A stretch of DNA of 64,000 bases, from assembly GCA_951230915.1 (NCBI GenBank), contig OX579634.1, forward strand, positions 50,481,570-50,545,569, given 5' to 3'. Positions 34,201 to 45,733 of this stretch are shown here, one piece after another. The stretch comes from Antitrichia curtipendula. Lineage: Eukaryota > Streptophyta > Bryopsida > Hypnales > Leucodontaceae. The notes under the pieces were generated by a model. It was not told where the DNA came from and did no database searches. It was given only the letters and a program-made list of their open reading frames with translations. Every line of letters starts with the position of its first letter. The stretch's first letter is position 1. The position numbers were made by a program, and so were the translations under genes.

Positions 34201-35334
34201 GCGGTGCAATTTGGCTGTCCCCATCCGCTCTCTCCCCTTACAATTTCTACCAACATTTGTTTGCCACGCCAGATTCAGATGTGATCAAGTTCATGAAGCG
34301 ACTCACCTTTGTTGACATCAAGGAAATCGAAGCGCTAGAGGCCAGCATGGGACAACCAGGATATGCCCCGAACTCAGCACAGAAAAGATTGGCTGAAGAA
34401 GTCACCATGTTTGTTCATGGAGAGCAGGGCTTGGTCGAGGCTTTAAAAGCAACGCAGGCTTTGGCACCGGGGGCCGCTGCCGAGCTGGATTCACAAGCGT
34501 TGGAGGCCATTGCACAGGATGTCCCCTCGTGTTCTGTGGCTTACTCCTCTGTGGTGGGAACCTCTCTGGTGGATGTGAGTGTTAGCACTGGGCTTCTGCA
34601 AAGTAAAGCTGCATCACGACGGTTAATTAAGCAGGTATGTATTGATGTCCTTGCTTTCACTTCTATATTGTAAATCAGTATAAGAAACCATGTTTTAGGT
34701 GATGGGTTTTATATGTCGTTGAATAGAACAACTTATGTTTTTATGTCAATAATAACGTCCAATATAACATCAAGATGTTACATTGAATGTTATTGTTGAC
34801 ATAGAAACACATGTTGTTACATTGGATGTCACTTAAAATCTGTCAACTTAGACACAGGAAAACCCAGGTTTCTTATAGTGGATTGTAACGTCGCTAGACT
34901 GTGCAGGCCTTTCCATTTAAGAAATAATCACATAAGGTAGGAGGTGCTAGAAGCGTCCAGGTACTATAAGTGTCGTCTAACTCTGTACTCTGTAACATTT
35001 CTGCTTACACTGATTTAAATTTATCAGAGGGAGTTCGACTTTGGCAAATTATCTTCTAACTCCCCTTAATGTGAATACTTGGAAGACAGTCATAGTAAGG
35101 TCAAATTGTTTTTCTGTGGCAATTTCTTTCTGGACGTGAAATGTATGAGTTTGAATTGTAGCAAAAGACTCAGTGGTGTGAATGTGCGGGTGTTGACAGG
35201 GTGGTCTTTATTTAAATAACAAGAAGGTGGAAGACGAAGGGAAGGCCATGGCAGCTGAGGATATCATAGATGAAAAGATTTTCCTACTTTCTGCAGGTAA
35301 GAAGAACAGGCTTCTTGTTAGGGTGACAAGATGA
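31282..35334 (+). CDS. Organellar (bacterial-type) tyrosyl-tRNA synthetase
   Basis: Five exons (31282-31688, 32733-32883, 33432-33656, 34044-34634, 35200-35334) join in phase to give 502 residues. The first 75 or so residues form an Arg/Ser/Gln-rich transit peptide without the catalytic fold. The class I signature is HLGN at 121-124, within [24 protein letters not shown] at 269-277 is the tyrosine/ATP-binding loop. KFGKS at 308-312 is the KMSKS loop in its bacterial TyrRS form. The C-terminal 90 residues form an S4-like tRNA-binding domain ending [16 protein letters not shown]. The enzyme charges tRNA-Tyr, and plant homologues serve mitochondria and plastids. Introns hold tandem duplications and MITEs. 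The GTG frame extension at 31228 is not used; 31282 is the first in-frame ATG. Confidence 0.94.
31680..32295. repeat. Three-fold tandem repeat starting at the TyrRS exon 1 donor
   Basis: Units begin at about 31688, 31854 and 32068 with GGTGTGTG..CTCG. They share CATGGCAACCATT, then a TTCTTCT-rich tract, and TTGCGTTCTGTACAGAGTTT. The first and third units also include the exon-end sequence TTCCAAA(A)GGTGTGTG, so the splice donor itself is copied. Confidence 0.8.
32985..33365. repeat. Repeat relic shared with a P450 intron
   Basis: This segment of TyrRS intron 2 matches 42310-42680 in P450 intron 2. Shared strings include TTTAACCAATCAAT, CATTGGGAGATC, GACTACTGTTGAAGGGA-like sequence, and TAACAGG.GTCTGT followed by AGGATCA. 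Both lie in the same orientation. It is probably a decayed transposon fragment. Confidence 0.6.
34672..34883. mobile_element. Small CACTA-like foldback element in TyrRS intron 4
   Basis: The left end is CAGTATAAGAAACCATG. The right end is the inverse of CACTATAAGAAACCTGG. The interior is a hairpin (about 34740-34803) with arms ATGTCAATAATAACGTC and its near complement. This fits a non-autonomous CACTA-type MITE with slightly diverged ends. Confidence 0.55.
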
Positions 35335-35577
35335 TTTATTTTCTTCCAATTGGTTCTGCAGATTTTGTCCATTATGATCAGGAAGCAAGACACTTCCTGT
35401 CAGTATATGTTTTACACCATTCGGATTGTGTACCTAGAGTGACTCATTGGGTTATATTCTATTGAAAATCTGAGAGCGGTGAAGAATTGAGACAAGCATT
35501 GCAAGTTGCATTAACTTACCTTGTCCCACTTGGTTGAGTTCTTTTCTGGTTGAGGTAGGATTTGAACCGAGGTTTAA
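35335..35577. other. TyrRS 3' region
   Basis: This is probably 3' UTR and immediate downstream sequence. No further gene signal is seen. Confidence 0.4.
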
Positions 35578-35782
35578 CCCTTAAACGCGTCGATCCTGTT
35601 TCGAATTTTTGCTTATACTATTGTACAGAAATACCATTGACCGCAATTTCATGAAATTGGTCATTACTGAAGGTTGTCTTTTCAACATTCAAGTATTACA
35701 TTGGATGAAGTTAGCTGGACTAAATAGTGCCTGCAAACCCTCTGTTCATTGTCTAGAATATGGATGTCGGAGCACTTAAGGG
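35578..35782. mobile_element. TTAA-flanked repeat element (copy 2), piggyBac-like ends
   Basis: TTAA at 35574-35577 and 35783-35786 flanks a 205-bp element. Its ends are CCCTTAAACGCGTCGATCC and GTCGGAGCACTTAAGGG, imperfect inverted repeats. TTAA target sites with CCC/GGG ends are the arrangement of piggyBac-type elements. There is no coding capacity. It is homologous to 17003-17233. Confidence 0.65.
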
Positions 35783-36403
35783 TTAACATCATACAATATA
35801 ATACTTAGATATTATTCTAGCATGTACCTTAGAATGGGTAAACTTCTTGATATTTCTATTTGGTGAAGACTGGGGTCAAATTTAGTTCACATAATTGCTC
35901 CATGTGTACAAGTAACTGCAACCTTTTCTAGGTTGACGTAAATTAAGAGTGTATTCATCTTTGATCCCACATCAAGTTCCAAAGAACAGGTTGAGTTACT
36001 CCTAGACTATGTATCTACGTTAGAAGGGAGACTTTATAACCACAAAAAGATTTGGGATTCATGTGAGTTTGCGCAAGTAGGGCAATATGTCTATCAAATT
36101 TGTCAATATTTTAGTGAGGTAGGATTATGTTAGTTGGTAGTGGTTGATTATTTTTTAGTTACATTTGCGTAAAGTACATATGTAGAGTATTTGATTGCAA
36201 TGTTGTTAATATTGTTTAGCCTTTTGTTTATGGCTCTTTTAGGTATGGAAAGTTGTTTTTGTAGGGCAGTAGCAGTGATATGTGTGTAAGGTAGTTCCTC
36301 TAGCACCCTGTGTTAAGACAAATCATGGGTTTTGCAGTCCAACATGTTGACTTGATATTTTGTGTTAATGCTTCGTCTTTATTTGTTTTTTGCGTCTAAG
36401 GTA

Positions 36404-37030
36404 GAAGGCTCGAAAACAGATCGGGCATTAAAAACCGCCCCTACAGAAGTGCCCAAAACAATGCACAGGGATGTAGAAATGGAAATGGATGTGATTTTGT
36501 GTGGTGAGAAACTGCCATCCCATGTGTGTGGTTTCAGGCTATTGAGCAGGTGACATGATTCACAATTATGTGTGATTTTGCTCATAATAAAGTCTTGAAT
36601 TTGGTGAGGTTTGCAAAATGGCATTGTAATGTCAAAAAATAGCAAAAAAACACATCTGAGGCTGAACCTCCTTCTACTAAAATGATTCTCAGTCACTAAT
36701 AACTTTTTGGATTGATGTGAAATTTTAACCACACAAACTAGACTAGTATGCAAAACTTTTCTAAAATAATTCATTGGAAATGGACATTGTATGAAGAAGA
36801 AACAAACCGCCAAAGTTCATTGTAATCCAAAACTATTGGTTTTTTGAACTAGAAGAGAGAGAGAGAAACTTTCTCAACAAGTTTTATTGGATTTGGACAT
36901 CGGATGCAAAAGTTACAGCACTTTGAAATGGATTTTAAACTATGTGAAGAAACCCTGGGGCGTTTAGGGGTTGCAATAAATTTTGATTTACAATTGGGAG
37001 TGGATTGAATGGAAACATAGTATATTGAGC
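36404..37030. repeat. Dispersed repeat, copy B (related to 18905-19880)
   Basis: It begins GGTAGAAGGCTCGAAAACAG and then follows copy A with about 85-90% identity by eye (GTGTGATTTT, GAAATTTTAACCACACAAAC, GCAAAAGTTACA.CACT). It lacks about 300 bp of copy A near 36840. There is no coding capacity. Confidence 0.6.
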
Positions 37031-39690
37031 ATCATGGTACAATTACTCTATCAAAATCAAGTTAAAGCATAGGGATATCTATTCCTTTGAAGTTTGGTCA
37101 TGGGACACTTTTCATTGATCATATTTTTGTTACTAAAGCATGTGTTTTTTAATATAAAAGATGTGTATGGATGTTCCCTATGTATCCATGCAATCAAATT
37201 AAAAAATTCATCACCAATTGTATTCAATAAAATATTATGTAAAACCACATAAATTGACTTAAAAAATCTACCAAAAATGAAATTTTATTTTTTGGAAACT
37301 TAAATTTGGTGTGCTTGATTGGGATAGGGTAAGAATTGAGTGATAATTATGCAAGACAATAAAAATCAATTTTTTTCTATATAATGTACAAATCTTTGAA
37401 TGGCTCCAAAAGTTGGTTTGTAAGCTTTCAATACCCAATTGTACATGAATAGTAATGTAAGGCATACAACCTATTTCCAACAATGTAAAGCATTTTAGAA
37501 TATATCCTATTGAGCGATGATAAGGGGATAATTTTCTTCGGTCAAGGAATAGAAATAATGAAGATTGTACTATTTTCTACTAATTTTTATCAGATTGGAA
37601 TGAGTAAAAAATGAAGGAAGTAGAGATTGTAGTTTGGTTGTTTTTTCAATGTATAAGCAAACCTATTTCCAAGAAGCACAAACTAAAAAATGGTCTTAGC
37701 AACTTCATTAGGTGTCAATGTGCTATTTGTCACACAATAATGAGGGCCTCAATTGACATCATATTTCCCTCATTCATGAAAATAAGTCACCCTATTTTAT
37801 GCAAATTGAACCATGTGTTGGAGACAAGTCGTATACCTTAGGCTAAAAACAATACATTTTCAAATTTGACAATTTTAAATAAGCAACATTACAATTATGA
37901 GCCAAAATTTGATTTCCAAACCTTCTTTATTGACAACCCCTATTAGTGCAATTGTATAATGCCATCAAAATTTGGAAATGAATCTTAATATCTTTGCACT
38001 ATCACACCCTCAAATTTTAAGGTAACCGTGAAAAAAGAAGAGATGTTTGAAATTTACCACTTTGTCTTTGTAATGTCACATTGTCAATATCAATGTCACA
38101 TGATTATATATGGGTCATTTTGAAGTGTTACCAATATGATTTCAAAACATCATTGTTGAATGTCTTCAATTTTTTGCATTGTGCATTGTAGCTTTCAAAT
38201 ACCGTAGGTGAACAACAAATCTTATAGTACATATTTCAAAAACAACAAGTCAAAAAGTCATAACTATTAGTTAGAAAACATTGGTCTAGTATGTTGAAAA
38301 ACATAGATATTATTGGCAACCTATTTAAAGTCTCATACAATAGTAAGAGCCTTAATATTGGTAGCTAAGTGACCTAAATGTTGAGTATTAAGGGATGATT
38401 TTATATGGTCAAGATGTAAGTTTGATCCTCTTAACAATGACATTTCATGGAAAAAATCTATGGATATATTGAAATAATTTTATTTTCTTTTTAAGATGTC
38501 AAATCCGTTTTCTAAAGAGAAAAAATTCAATAGAGAAGTGCTTAGACAACTACTTGTTGACTATAATAGAGCTTTAAGTGATTTGGTGTCTTTGATTGGA
38601 TAATCACTAAATGTAATAAAGCTTCAATTAATAAAATTGAATCTATTTACCTTAGACTAATATTTCAATTATTTTTTCAAAATCTAGGAATTCAAATACT
38701 AGTCTCAACTTTGTTTGTTAATAAAAGGTATGGGATAATTTGCATCTTTACAAACTATCATATCTATATCTGTATCTACATATATGTACATTTTTATATG
38801 CATTCAATTGGCCTCTGCTATGTTGTTTGATTTGTTACTTTTAATTTCTATAACACCCCAAGCAAAACTACTTTCTAAAATGGATTGAAGTATATAAGAG
38901 AGGTTAGTAGTTCTTTCTAAAGACGATTCAAAGATGCACCTTATAAATGACTTGTTCAAGTGTTCAATTTCAACATTAACAAAAATTATTTAAAAAATTA
39001 TATTTATATTTATTTTTTAAATTATGATTTCCAATTTTATCCCAATAAAATTTAATTTGACTCTATCTTTGTGCATCAACTTAATTAAACGTTTTTTCAT
39101 AGTTTTATATAAGTCACAACACGCCCTAGCAAGACAAAGGAGAAATTTCCTCCAACTTTTCATTCAAGTTGTAGGCAAGCATTGTTCAAATGTCTCCGAA
39201 ACAAACATAGAAGATACTTGGATGCATAATTGTCTCTTGTCACTTTCATTGCAAAATGGCACAATGTAGTTGAAAAGAAGGAGTAGATGATTGGGAATGA
39301 TAACTCTATCATCCCCATTTTCTCCACATTCTTTTGAGATAGCCTTAGATCTCCTAAACTTGTTCATTTTAATTTGGTGGAGATGGATGGCTTTCCAAAT
39401 CATTGTAAAAATGATTTTTGAACTGATAGGCCAAGTAATCATTTTTAAGTGATTGCCTTGATTATAGACCGACGTCCTTTTAGGATAAACATATAACGAT
39501 GCCAAGGTCTAAAAGTGTAGAGACAAAGAACATACCTATTCATCAAAAAACATGATGTTTTTTGCCTAACTATAGTGCGGCGGCCACAAACTCCCACATT
39601 TTTAAGTTCCACAACTTCAGTTTAAAATTAATCCAAAGCTCAAATTTGCATGACTATAGGAGGACATCAAACTTTATTTACAGCCCAACA
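37031..39690. other. AT-rich intergenic region, no supported gene
   Basis: This is long, very AT-rich sequence with only short chance frames. No repeat structure, RNA gene or domain was recognised. Confidence 0.5.
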
Positions 39691-40359
39691 CGGAAATAAA
39701 AAAGATTTATTTTTTACCTTTATCCAGAACATTTTGTCGATCAGGAAGATATTTTGGGACACTGGGAATACATATTTTTTCAGACTGCCCTGCCCGACTG
39801 ATTCTGAATGTTGAGGAGGTGGGGCCGGCGCTTTCTTCAGTTCCGAGACCTCTGAAATGAACACCTGGGCAGTCATTGCGAGACTGCGCATGTCTGCGAC
39901 GGATCTCCCGCACCAGCAATCAATTCCACAACAGGATCCATTCTCTCCGTCTTTCAGTAATCCGATGGTGCAGCAGGAAATTCACGCCAAAATTTGCACT
40001 GAATTTGATCCAAATTCCGCCGGATTTGAGTCAATTTTGCGCCGAATCAAGCATCAATCTGACTCGCAAAAGCAGTGAAACTCGCAACTCGAAATGAGCT
40101 GGAGCGCGATTCCCATTCTTCACGATTATCGTCTTTCTGCCTTCTCCGTTGCATCTAGTGTACAGTGCCATCCACCATTGTTGCCGACAATACAGCACCT
40201 CCTCGCATTCTCCTCGCATCCCTAACACCTTTTGTGTCCAGTGTTCCGGGATTCGTGCTTTAGGCATTGCACCGAATTTGTGTGTGGTGAGTAATTATTG
40301 GTGTCGCAGTAGATGGAGCTCTGAATTCGCGAGTGGATGCACCAACAACAGGACGAGAG

Positions 40360-43300
40360 ATGGCGCAGAGGATGGGATCGGAGGAGGCTCAGGCGTGGAT
40401 GACTGCGCAATTGGAGAGCTTCAACGCCTGGGACTGGAACGTGGCGGGGCTAGGGCGGGCGTTGTACATCTTAGCTGCTGTGGTTTTCTTCTCCGTCGTG
40501 TTTTTCGAGCAGTACAGCAAGCGGAGAGAGCGCCTGGCGAAGCTGCCGCCTGGGCCGTTCCAGTGGCCTTACCTTGGAAATCTGCCGCTTCTGGTTCGCA
40601 CTGCGGGGGGTAGATCTTCCTCCATGTTGAGGGAAACGGTGGCGACACTCGCGAGAACTTATGGACCGATTATGATGCTGCAAATTATGGATCGGCACTT
40701 CTTGGTCGTGTCCAGCGGAGAATTCGCGAGAGAGGTGAAATCTCGATGCTTTCTTCTCATCTGTGGTTCCGGCTTTTGTCACTCTTTGCTTTTTGGACTG
40801 GTCAAATTTTTACTTGGTCTTGATAGCAAATGAAAGAGGATTCCAACGCATCCAAGAATGTGTCATTTGGATATCGTATGCAAAGTTATGAAGTAATATT
40901 GGTAGATGACCTAAAACGGCACTTGAACAAAGATTTTGAGTGCTTCTTGGTCGTTTCGAGCAGGGAATTCGCGAAAGAGGTGAGATCTTGGTTCTTTCTT
41001 CTCATCGGTGGTTTTCTCTTTTGTCACCCTTTGCTTGTTCGACTGGTCAAATTTTTACTTGGTCTTGATAACAAAGGAAAAAGGATTCTGACGCATCCAA
41101 GAAAATGTGTCATTTGGCTACCGTATGCGAAATTTATGAAATTTTATTGGTTGATGACCTAAAACGGCACTCGAACAAATATTTCCGTGGTCTCTGAGTT
41201 GCTTGACCTTATTTCAGCCGTGATTTAAACCGTTAAATGTGGTTTGGAAATCTGGCTAGAAACCAGTCGTACTGTACTGGCACTATTAGAACTATTATTT
41301 TCACAGCATCTTAGAAGCTGCGGTTGATAGCAATCCTGGTTAGTACCATTGATTCTATGCTTGCTGATGGCAGGGGTTTAGGGTTGAAGGCTCCACTTTG
41401 TCATGGTTTCCTCACTTGTTATGCAATTTGGGAAATTCGATGATAGTTGCTTGTCACGCACGATGCGGAGTTTTGCTATCGGCCAAACTGAATTTTATTT
41501 TCACAAATTTCTAGAAGCTGCGGTTGATAGCAATCCTAGTTAGTAGCAGTGATGCTATGCTTGCTGATCGCAGAGGCTCAGGGTTTAAGGCTCCAATTGT
41601 CATGCTTTCCTCACTCGTTATGCAATTTTGGAAATCCATTATAGGTTCTTGTCACGCACGATGCGGAGTTTTACTTTCGGCCTCGATGCGCAGTGGGGAA
41701 ATATTTAGGTTTCGGCAATACAAACATAGCCTTTGCAGAAGGTAGGCACCATTGGTACTTGCGCAAGCTCTGCGACACGCGTCTGTTCTCCCCGGAATGC
41801 TTCTCCTCGTATGCTCCGATTCAGAAAGCCGAAGCTGGGAAGATGTTGCACTCGGTGTGGCAAGCTTCCCAGAGAGGGGAGGACATCTGCATTCGGGAAA
41901 CAGTAACAAGCTTTGTACACAACAGTATGTGTGGGATGTTGTTGGGCACGGCCCATCTGGACGTGGAGAATACCAGTATTCAGTTTACGAGGGAGACTCT
42001 GACGACGTTGCTGGAGGACAGCTTGGCTCTGGTTGGGGAGACGACGTTGAGTGATTTAACGCCTGGACTCAACTGGCTGGACTTGCGTGGTCGCGAGGAG
42101 CAAATGAAGGACTTGCATGTCAAGTTGACAAAGTATTTTCAAGTTATTCTTGATGATCGCTCTCTACGCTTGGAAAAGGAGGAGCCGGAGGCGCTTGTGG
42201 ATGTGTTGCTGTCTCTGGAGGAGGATTATAAGCTCTCCAGCGACGCCATCATGGGCATTCTCTTGGTATGCACCCTGCTGTTCTCTTGAACCTTGGTTTA
42301 GGGAGCGGATAGTCTTTGCATCCTTCAAGCATTTAACCAATCAATACAGTGTGCTTTCATTGGGAGATCTCTATGGAGAGCTCACTCTGGGTACGAGAGC
42401 CTAACTATCTAGAAATCAATTTTATATCACTATGCGTGCATTTCTCTTGCAATTTGGAAGTGGGAGGTCACTAGACCACTATTGAAGGGATAGTCGACAA
42501 CCATATTTTCATTTAAAGATCAAAGGCCTAAGGCATTTAAGTAAAGTCATGTTTACACAACTTGCTACTTGATGACCAGTGGAGGGGAGGGAGGGGATGA
42601 GTTGGTGTTAGTAACAGGGGTCTGTGCAGGAGATAGGATCATGTTCGTGACTGTTTTAGTATTTCCTAGTATCCGTTCTTACAAACTTCATCTGTTTATT
42701 ATCTACTCCGTACTATTTTAAATACGGAGTGTCACGAAATCCTGTCACATTTTCATCCCAATGGAGGTCACGTTCTCATCCATTATCTTATTCATCCAGA
42801 ACTAAGATGGGTACTGTGGGGAAGTAAGCATCAGTTTAGACCTCACTATTCGCAATCTTTTGAAAGGGGATATATTCTTTCCTTTTGAGATATTTTCAAT
42901 ATTGCAACGGGATATACTAGTATGAGATATTTACAGATGTTGAGTTCATGGTTACAGGATGCTTTGGTAGGAGGCATATATCCAATTATTGCTACTGTGG
43001 AATGGGCTCTTACCGAGATGGTTCGTCACCCTGCAATGCTTGAGAAGGTGCAAATGGAAATGACTGATGTTGTCGGCCCGTATCATATTATAGACGAGAC
43101 CGAATTTTCGCAGCTTACGTTCTTCCAGGTAAGTGCTTTGAATCAAATGAACTCTCGTGATATCGTGCTTAAGGTTTCTTCAAGTTTTGACTTTGAAAAT
43201 TCACAAAAATTACAAAAATCCTACAAAAATATAACTTTTCTTGGAAAATTCATGATTTCCACTTATGTACAAGTGAATTATTGCAATTTTGTTCTCTAAT

Positions 43301-43808
43301 TTTGACTGTATTCATGCACATCAACTTAATGAAGGGTTTTACCTTAACTCAATTGATTGTGCAGGCGATTGTGAAAGAAACACTACGACTCCACCCAACA
43401 GTTCCCATGTCCCTCCCCCACATTAACAAGGTGGAAACTCCACTTGGTCGCTATGAAGTCCCTGCCAACACAACTGTGGTCATGGACTACGCAGCAATTG
43501 GACGTGACCCCCAAATATGGCCAAAGCCGCTCCATTTTGACCCCAAGCGGTTTACAGGCACAGACGCCGCATCTCAAATCGACACGTTCAAGCTGTTGCC
43601 GTTTGGTTACGGTCGCCGAGGCTGCCCGGGTGCCAATCTGGGCGTCATTTTGGTGCAGCTGGGCTTGGCTTACCTCGTCCAAGGCTTCGATTGGCAGCCC
43701 ATCGAAGGACAACTACCTCACGACATCGATGTCCAGGAAGCCTCCGGGGTCGTCTGTTTCAGGTCCGTGGTGATCCTCCACAAGTTTCTTGTCAACTGGT
43801 TTTGTTGA
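40360..43808 (+). CDS. Cytochrome P450, A-type, with unusual I-helix
   Basis: Four exons (40360-40734, 41645-42265, 42958-43128, 43365-43808) join in phase to give 536 residues. An N-terminal membrane anchor (about 28-45) is followed by the Pro-rich hinge KLPPGPFQWPYLGNLPLL. The K-helix ETLR is at 394-397, the FDPKRF block at 447-452, and the heme loop FGYGRRGCPG at 469-478 with Cys476 as ligand. It is an ER-bound oxygenase by family, of unknown substrate; I cannot assign a CYP number. The I-helix reads LVGGIYPIIATVEWAL (335-350) and lacks the usual A/G-G-x-D/E-T-T/S. The C-helix reads HHWYLRKL, with the Trp shifted by one. Two short upstream ORFs (40313, 40337) precede the start. Intron 1 contains duplicated splice borders. 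Confidence 0.92.
40690..41690. repeat. Two tandem duplications in P450 intron 1 covering both splice borders
   Basis: The end of exon 1 plus the start of the intron (about 40690-40930) is repeated at about 40935-41175, about 245 bp away. The copies share CTTCTTGGTCGT, GAATTCGCGA.AGAGGTGA and TTTCTTCTCATC. The end of the intron plus the start of exon 2 (about 41494-41690) is preceded by a copy at about 41294-41487. These share AGAAGCTGCGGTTGATAGCA and CTTGTCACGCACGATGCGGA. The copied exon 2 start runs into an in-frame TGA after 14 codons. Confidence 0.85.
42310..42680. repeat. Repeat relic in P450 intron 2 shared with TyrRS intron 2
   Basis: This is the partner of 32985-33365, as described there. 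A small palindrome ACTCCGTACTATTTTAAATACGGAGT lies just downstream at about 42704-42730, split here into arms ACTCCGTA and TACGGAGT. Confidence 0.55.
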
Positions 43809-45733
43809 CAAAACTTCTTTGTTGTATGATGTGTCCTTGAACCCGTAAGTGCTCGAAGTTCACCTCTAGAAACACGATTTGTAAATCATTGTAACTCCAG
43901 TATACCGGTAAGGTACGTATGCACACCAATAATCGTCACTAATTACACTTGAGCTTAGACGTAAATTATATGTATTGTCAATGCCAACTGGAAAGAGGAT
44001 TCCAACGCACGTTAGTATGCATTATTTGGACACTGCATAAGTTATGAAATTTTTCCAAAGTCAATCTCTAGTGCACCAAACACCCAACACTAGGCTCTCG
44101 TAGGCTCCTATTTTGATTGTAGACATCTTCTGTAATCAATATCTAGGTTTTAGTAACGCTTTTTGGTCCAAATCATGTTCGTGTTGTACTTGGGGCATCG
44201 CACTTGGGGCAGCGTTGATTTTGGGTGTACAACCTTACAATAGAGTATTGATATTTTATAGGATTTTCTTGAAGCGTCCTCAATGAGTATGAATTGGACA
44301 ATAGCACTTTTCAAAACATTCATACTCTATTCCTTGGATGGTTGTGCATTTGAGGGTTAAGAAGATACTGGTTTCTGAATTATTAGTTTCAAATTGCTGA
44401 TGTTCTTGAATTGTTTGAATCTTTTGGGCCTGTCTATTTTACGGTTTTTGTGATGGGTGTAAAATTACTTGTTTCAGGTCGGCGCCTTTGACTTTGAGGG
44501 CCACTCCACGACTGGCCAGCTCTCTATATGAGATATAAGCCTAGAGATAAAAGGCAAATTATTCTCACAATTGTATTCTTACACTCGGGCAGCCGTTGTA
44601 GAATGCGGGTAGTGATGGACTCCTCAGTTTTTATTCTTTTCACGGTCCTGAACCAGTCCTACATTTATGGCCTTAGACAACTCACATAGAGCTTGTTTTT
44701 GGGGAGGTATTCTGGCGACTTTGTTATAAGCTATAAGTGAGACACTAATTGGCAAGAGACACACTATTTGTAACATAGTTTGGGCTGAGGATATTTATTG
44801 TAGGGTACTATTTCCCATCAAATAAAATTAGTGTGTTTGTTTTCCCTTCATTGTACAAAAGCATTTCGTCATATCGAATTTAGAACAGTTGTATTAAATC
44901 GGCTGTATTGACTTGAAAGCATTCCCTCTGGAGGAATGGTCAGTTGGGTTCTATTTTATTTCTAAAAGCAAAATATATTTAAAAAGATTTAGTATTTTGA
45001 TGTGTCAGATGTTAACCAAATTTCCATGCCATTCTATGTTTAGAATCATTGGTATGGACTCTCAATTTCAAACTACAATAGAATACTCTTTCAAGATTAT
45101 TTTGAAGCTTTCAATTGTCGTAGAAGCTATAATTGGGAAGATTTCTTTGACTTGGGAAGATTTCAACGTTCAAAATCGACTATATTCTTTCTAGCAATGA
45201 CTTCAAATAATTTTTGGGATAAGTCAAGAATCATGAGTGCAATTGCTTATGTGAAAGTTGGAGAGTTCATTGAGTATCACATCAATAATTATGAACAAAA
45301 TATCAAATATATTGTGCACTCACATGTATTTCAAATAATAGTCCAAGAATGTGGTCACTTCCACCTACAGCTACAGTACGATGGGCTCCGAAGGAGTTTT
45401 GCACAAGGAAAAACAATTCCCTAGGAAATAGGAATGGAACCAAAGTTGTAAACCTGTTACACTTGTAGACTTACGTGATGTTATGCAGGTTTTAATTGAA
45501 CTTGGGCACTGCTGCCAATGTGGCCAGATATTTGTGCCCAGTAGTATTATATCTCGAGAATCATTTACATAAACTTTTAGCACACTTCTGAACCCAGAAA
45601 GGAAGAACTATTTCTTTTGGCAAAACTTCTAGCCTATCTGTGATGCACTTCGGGAGGTTTGACATGCCAGTTCTACCAAAAAACTGTATAATAAAAGGAC
45701 AAGTAGCAATTGAAGGAGTTTAGGGTTTCAGTG
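43809..45733. other. Intergenic between the convergent P450 and FAAH genes
   Basis: The first few hundred bases are probably P450 3' UTR. A dispersed motif, GGAAAGAGGATTCCAACGCA, occurs at about 43989. Frames at 44913-45424 have no recognised domain. The two genes are transcribed towards each other. Confidence 0.45.

Noticed and set aside
36379..36813. 144-codon minus-strand frame within repeat copy B (and its 91-codon partner at 18939-19214)
   Set aside because: Both share peptide sequence because the repeats are homologous. The frames contain different stops and resemble no transposase, so they are treated as repeat shadows.
41451..41500. Apparent alternative exon 2 start in the P450 (LLVTHDAEF-like)
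   Set aside because: It is a tandem duplicate of the true exon 2 start and hits an in-frame TGA after 14 codons, so it cannot replace exon 2.
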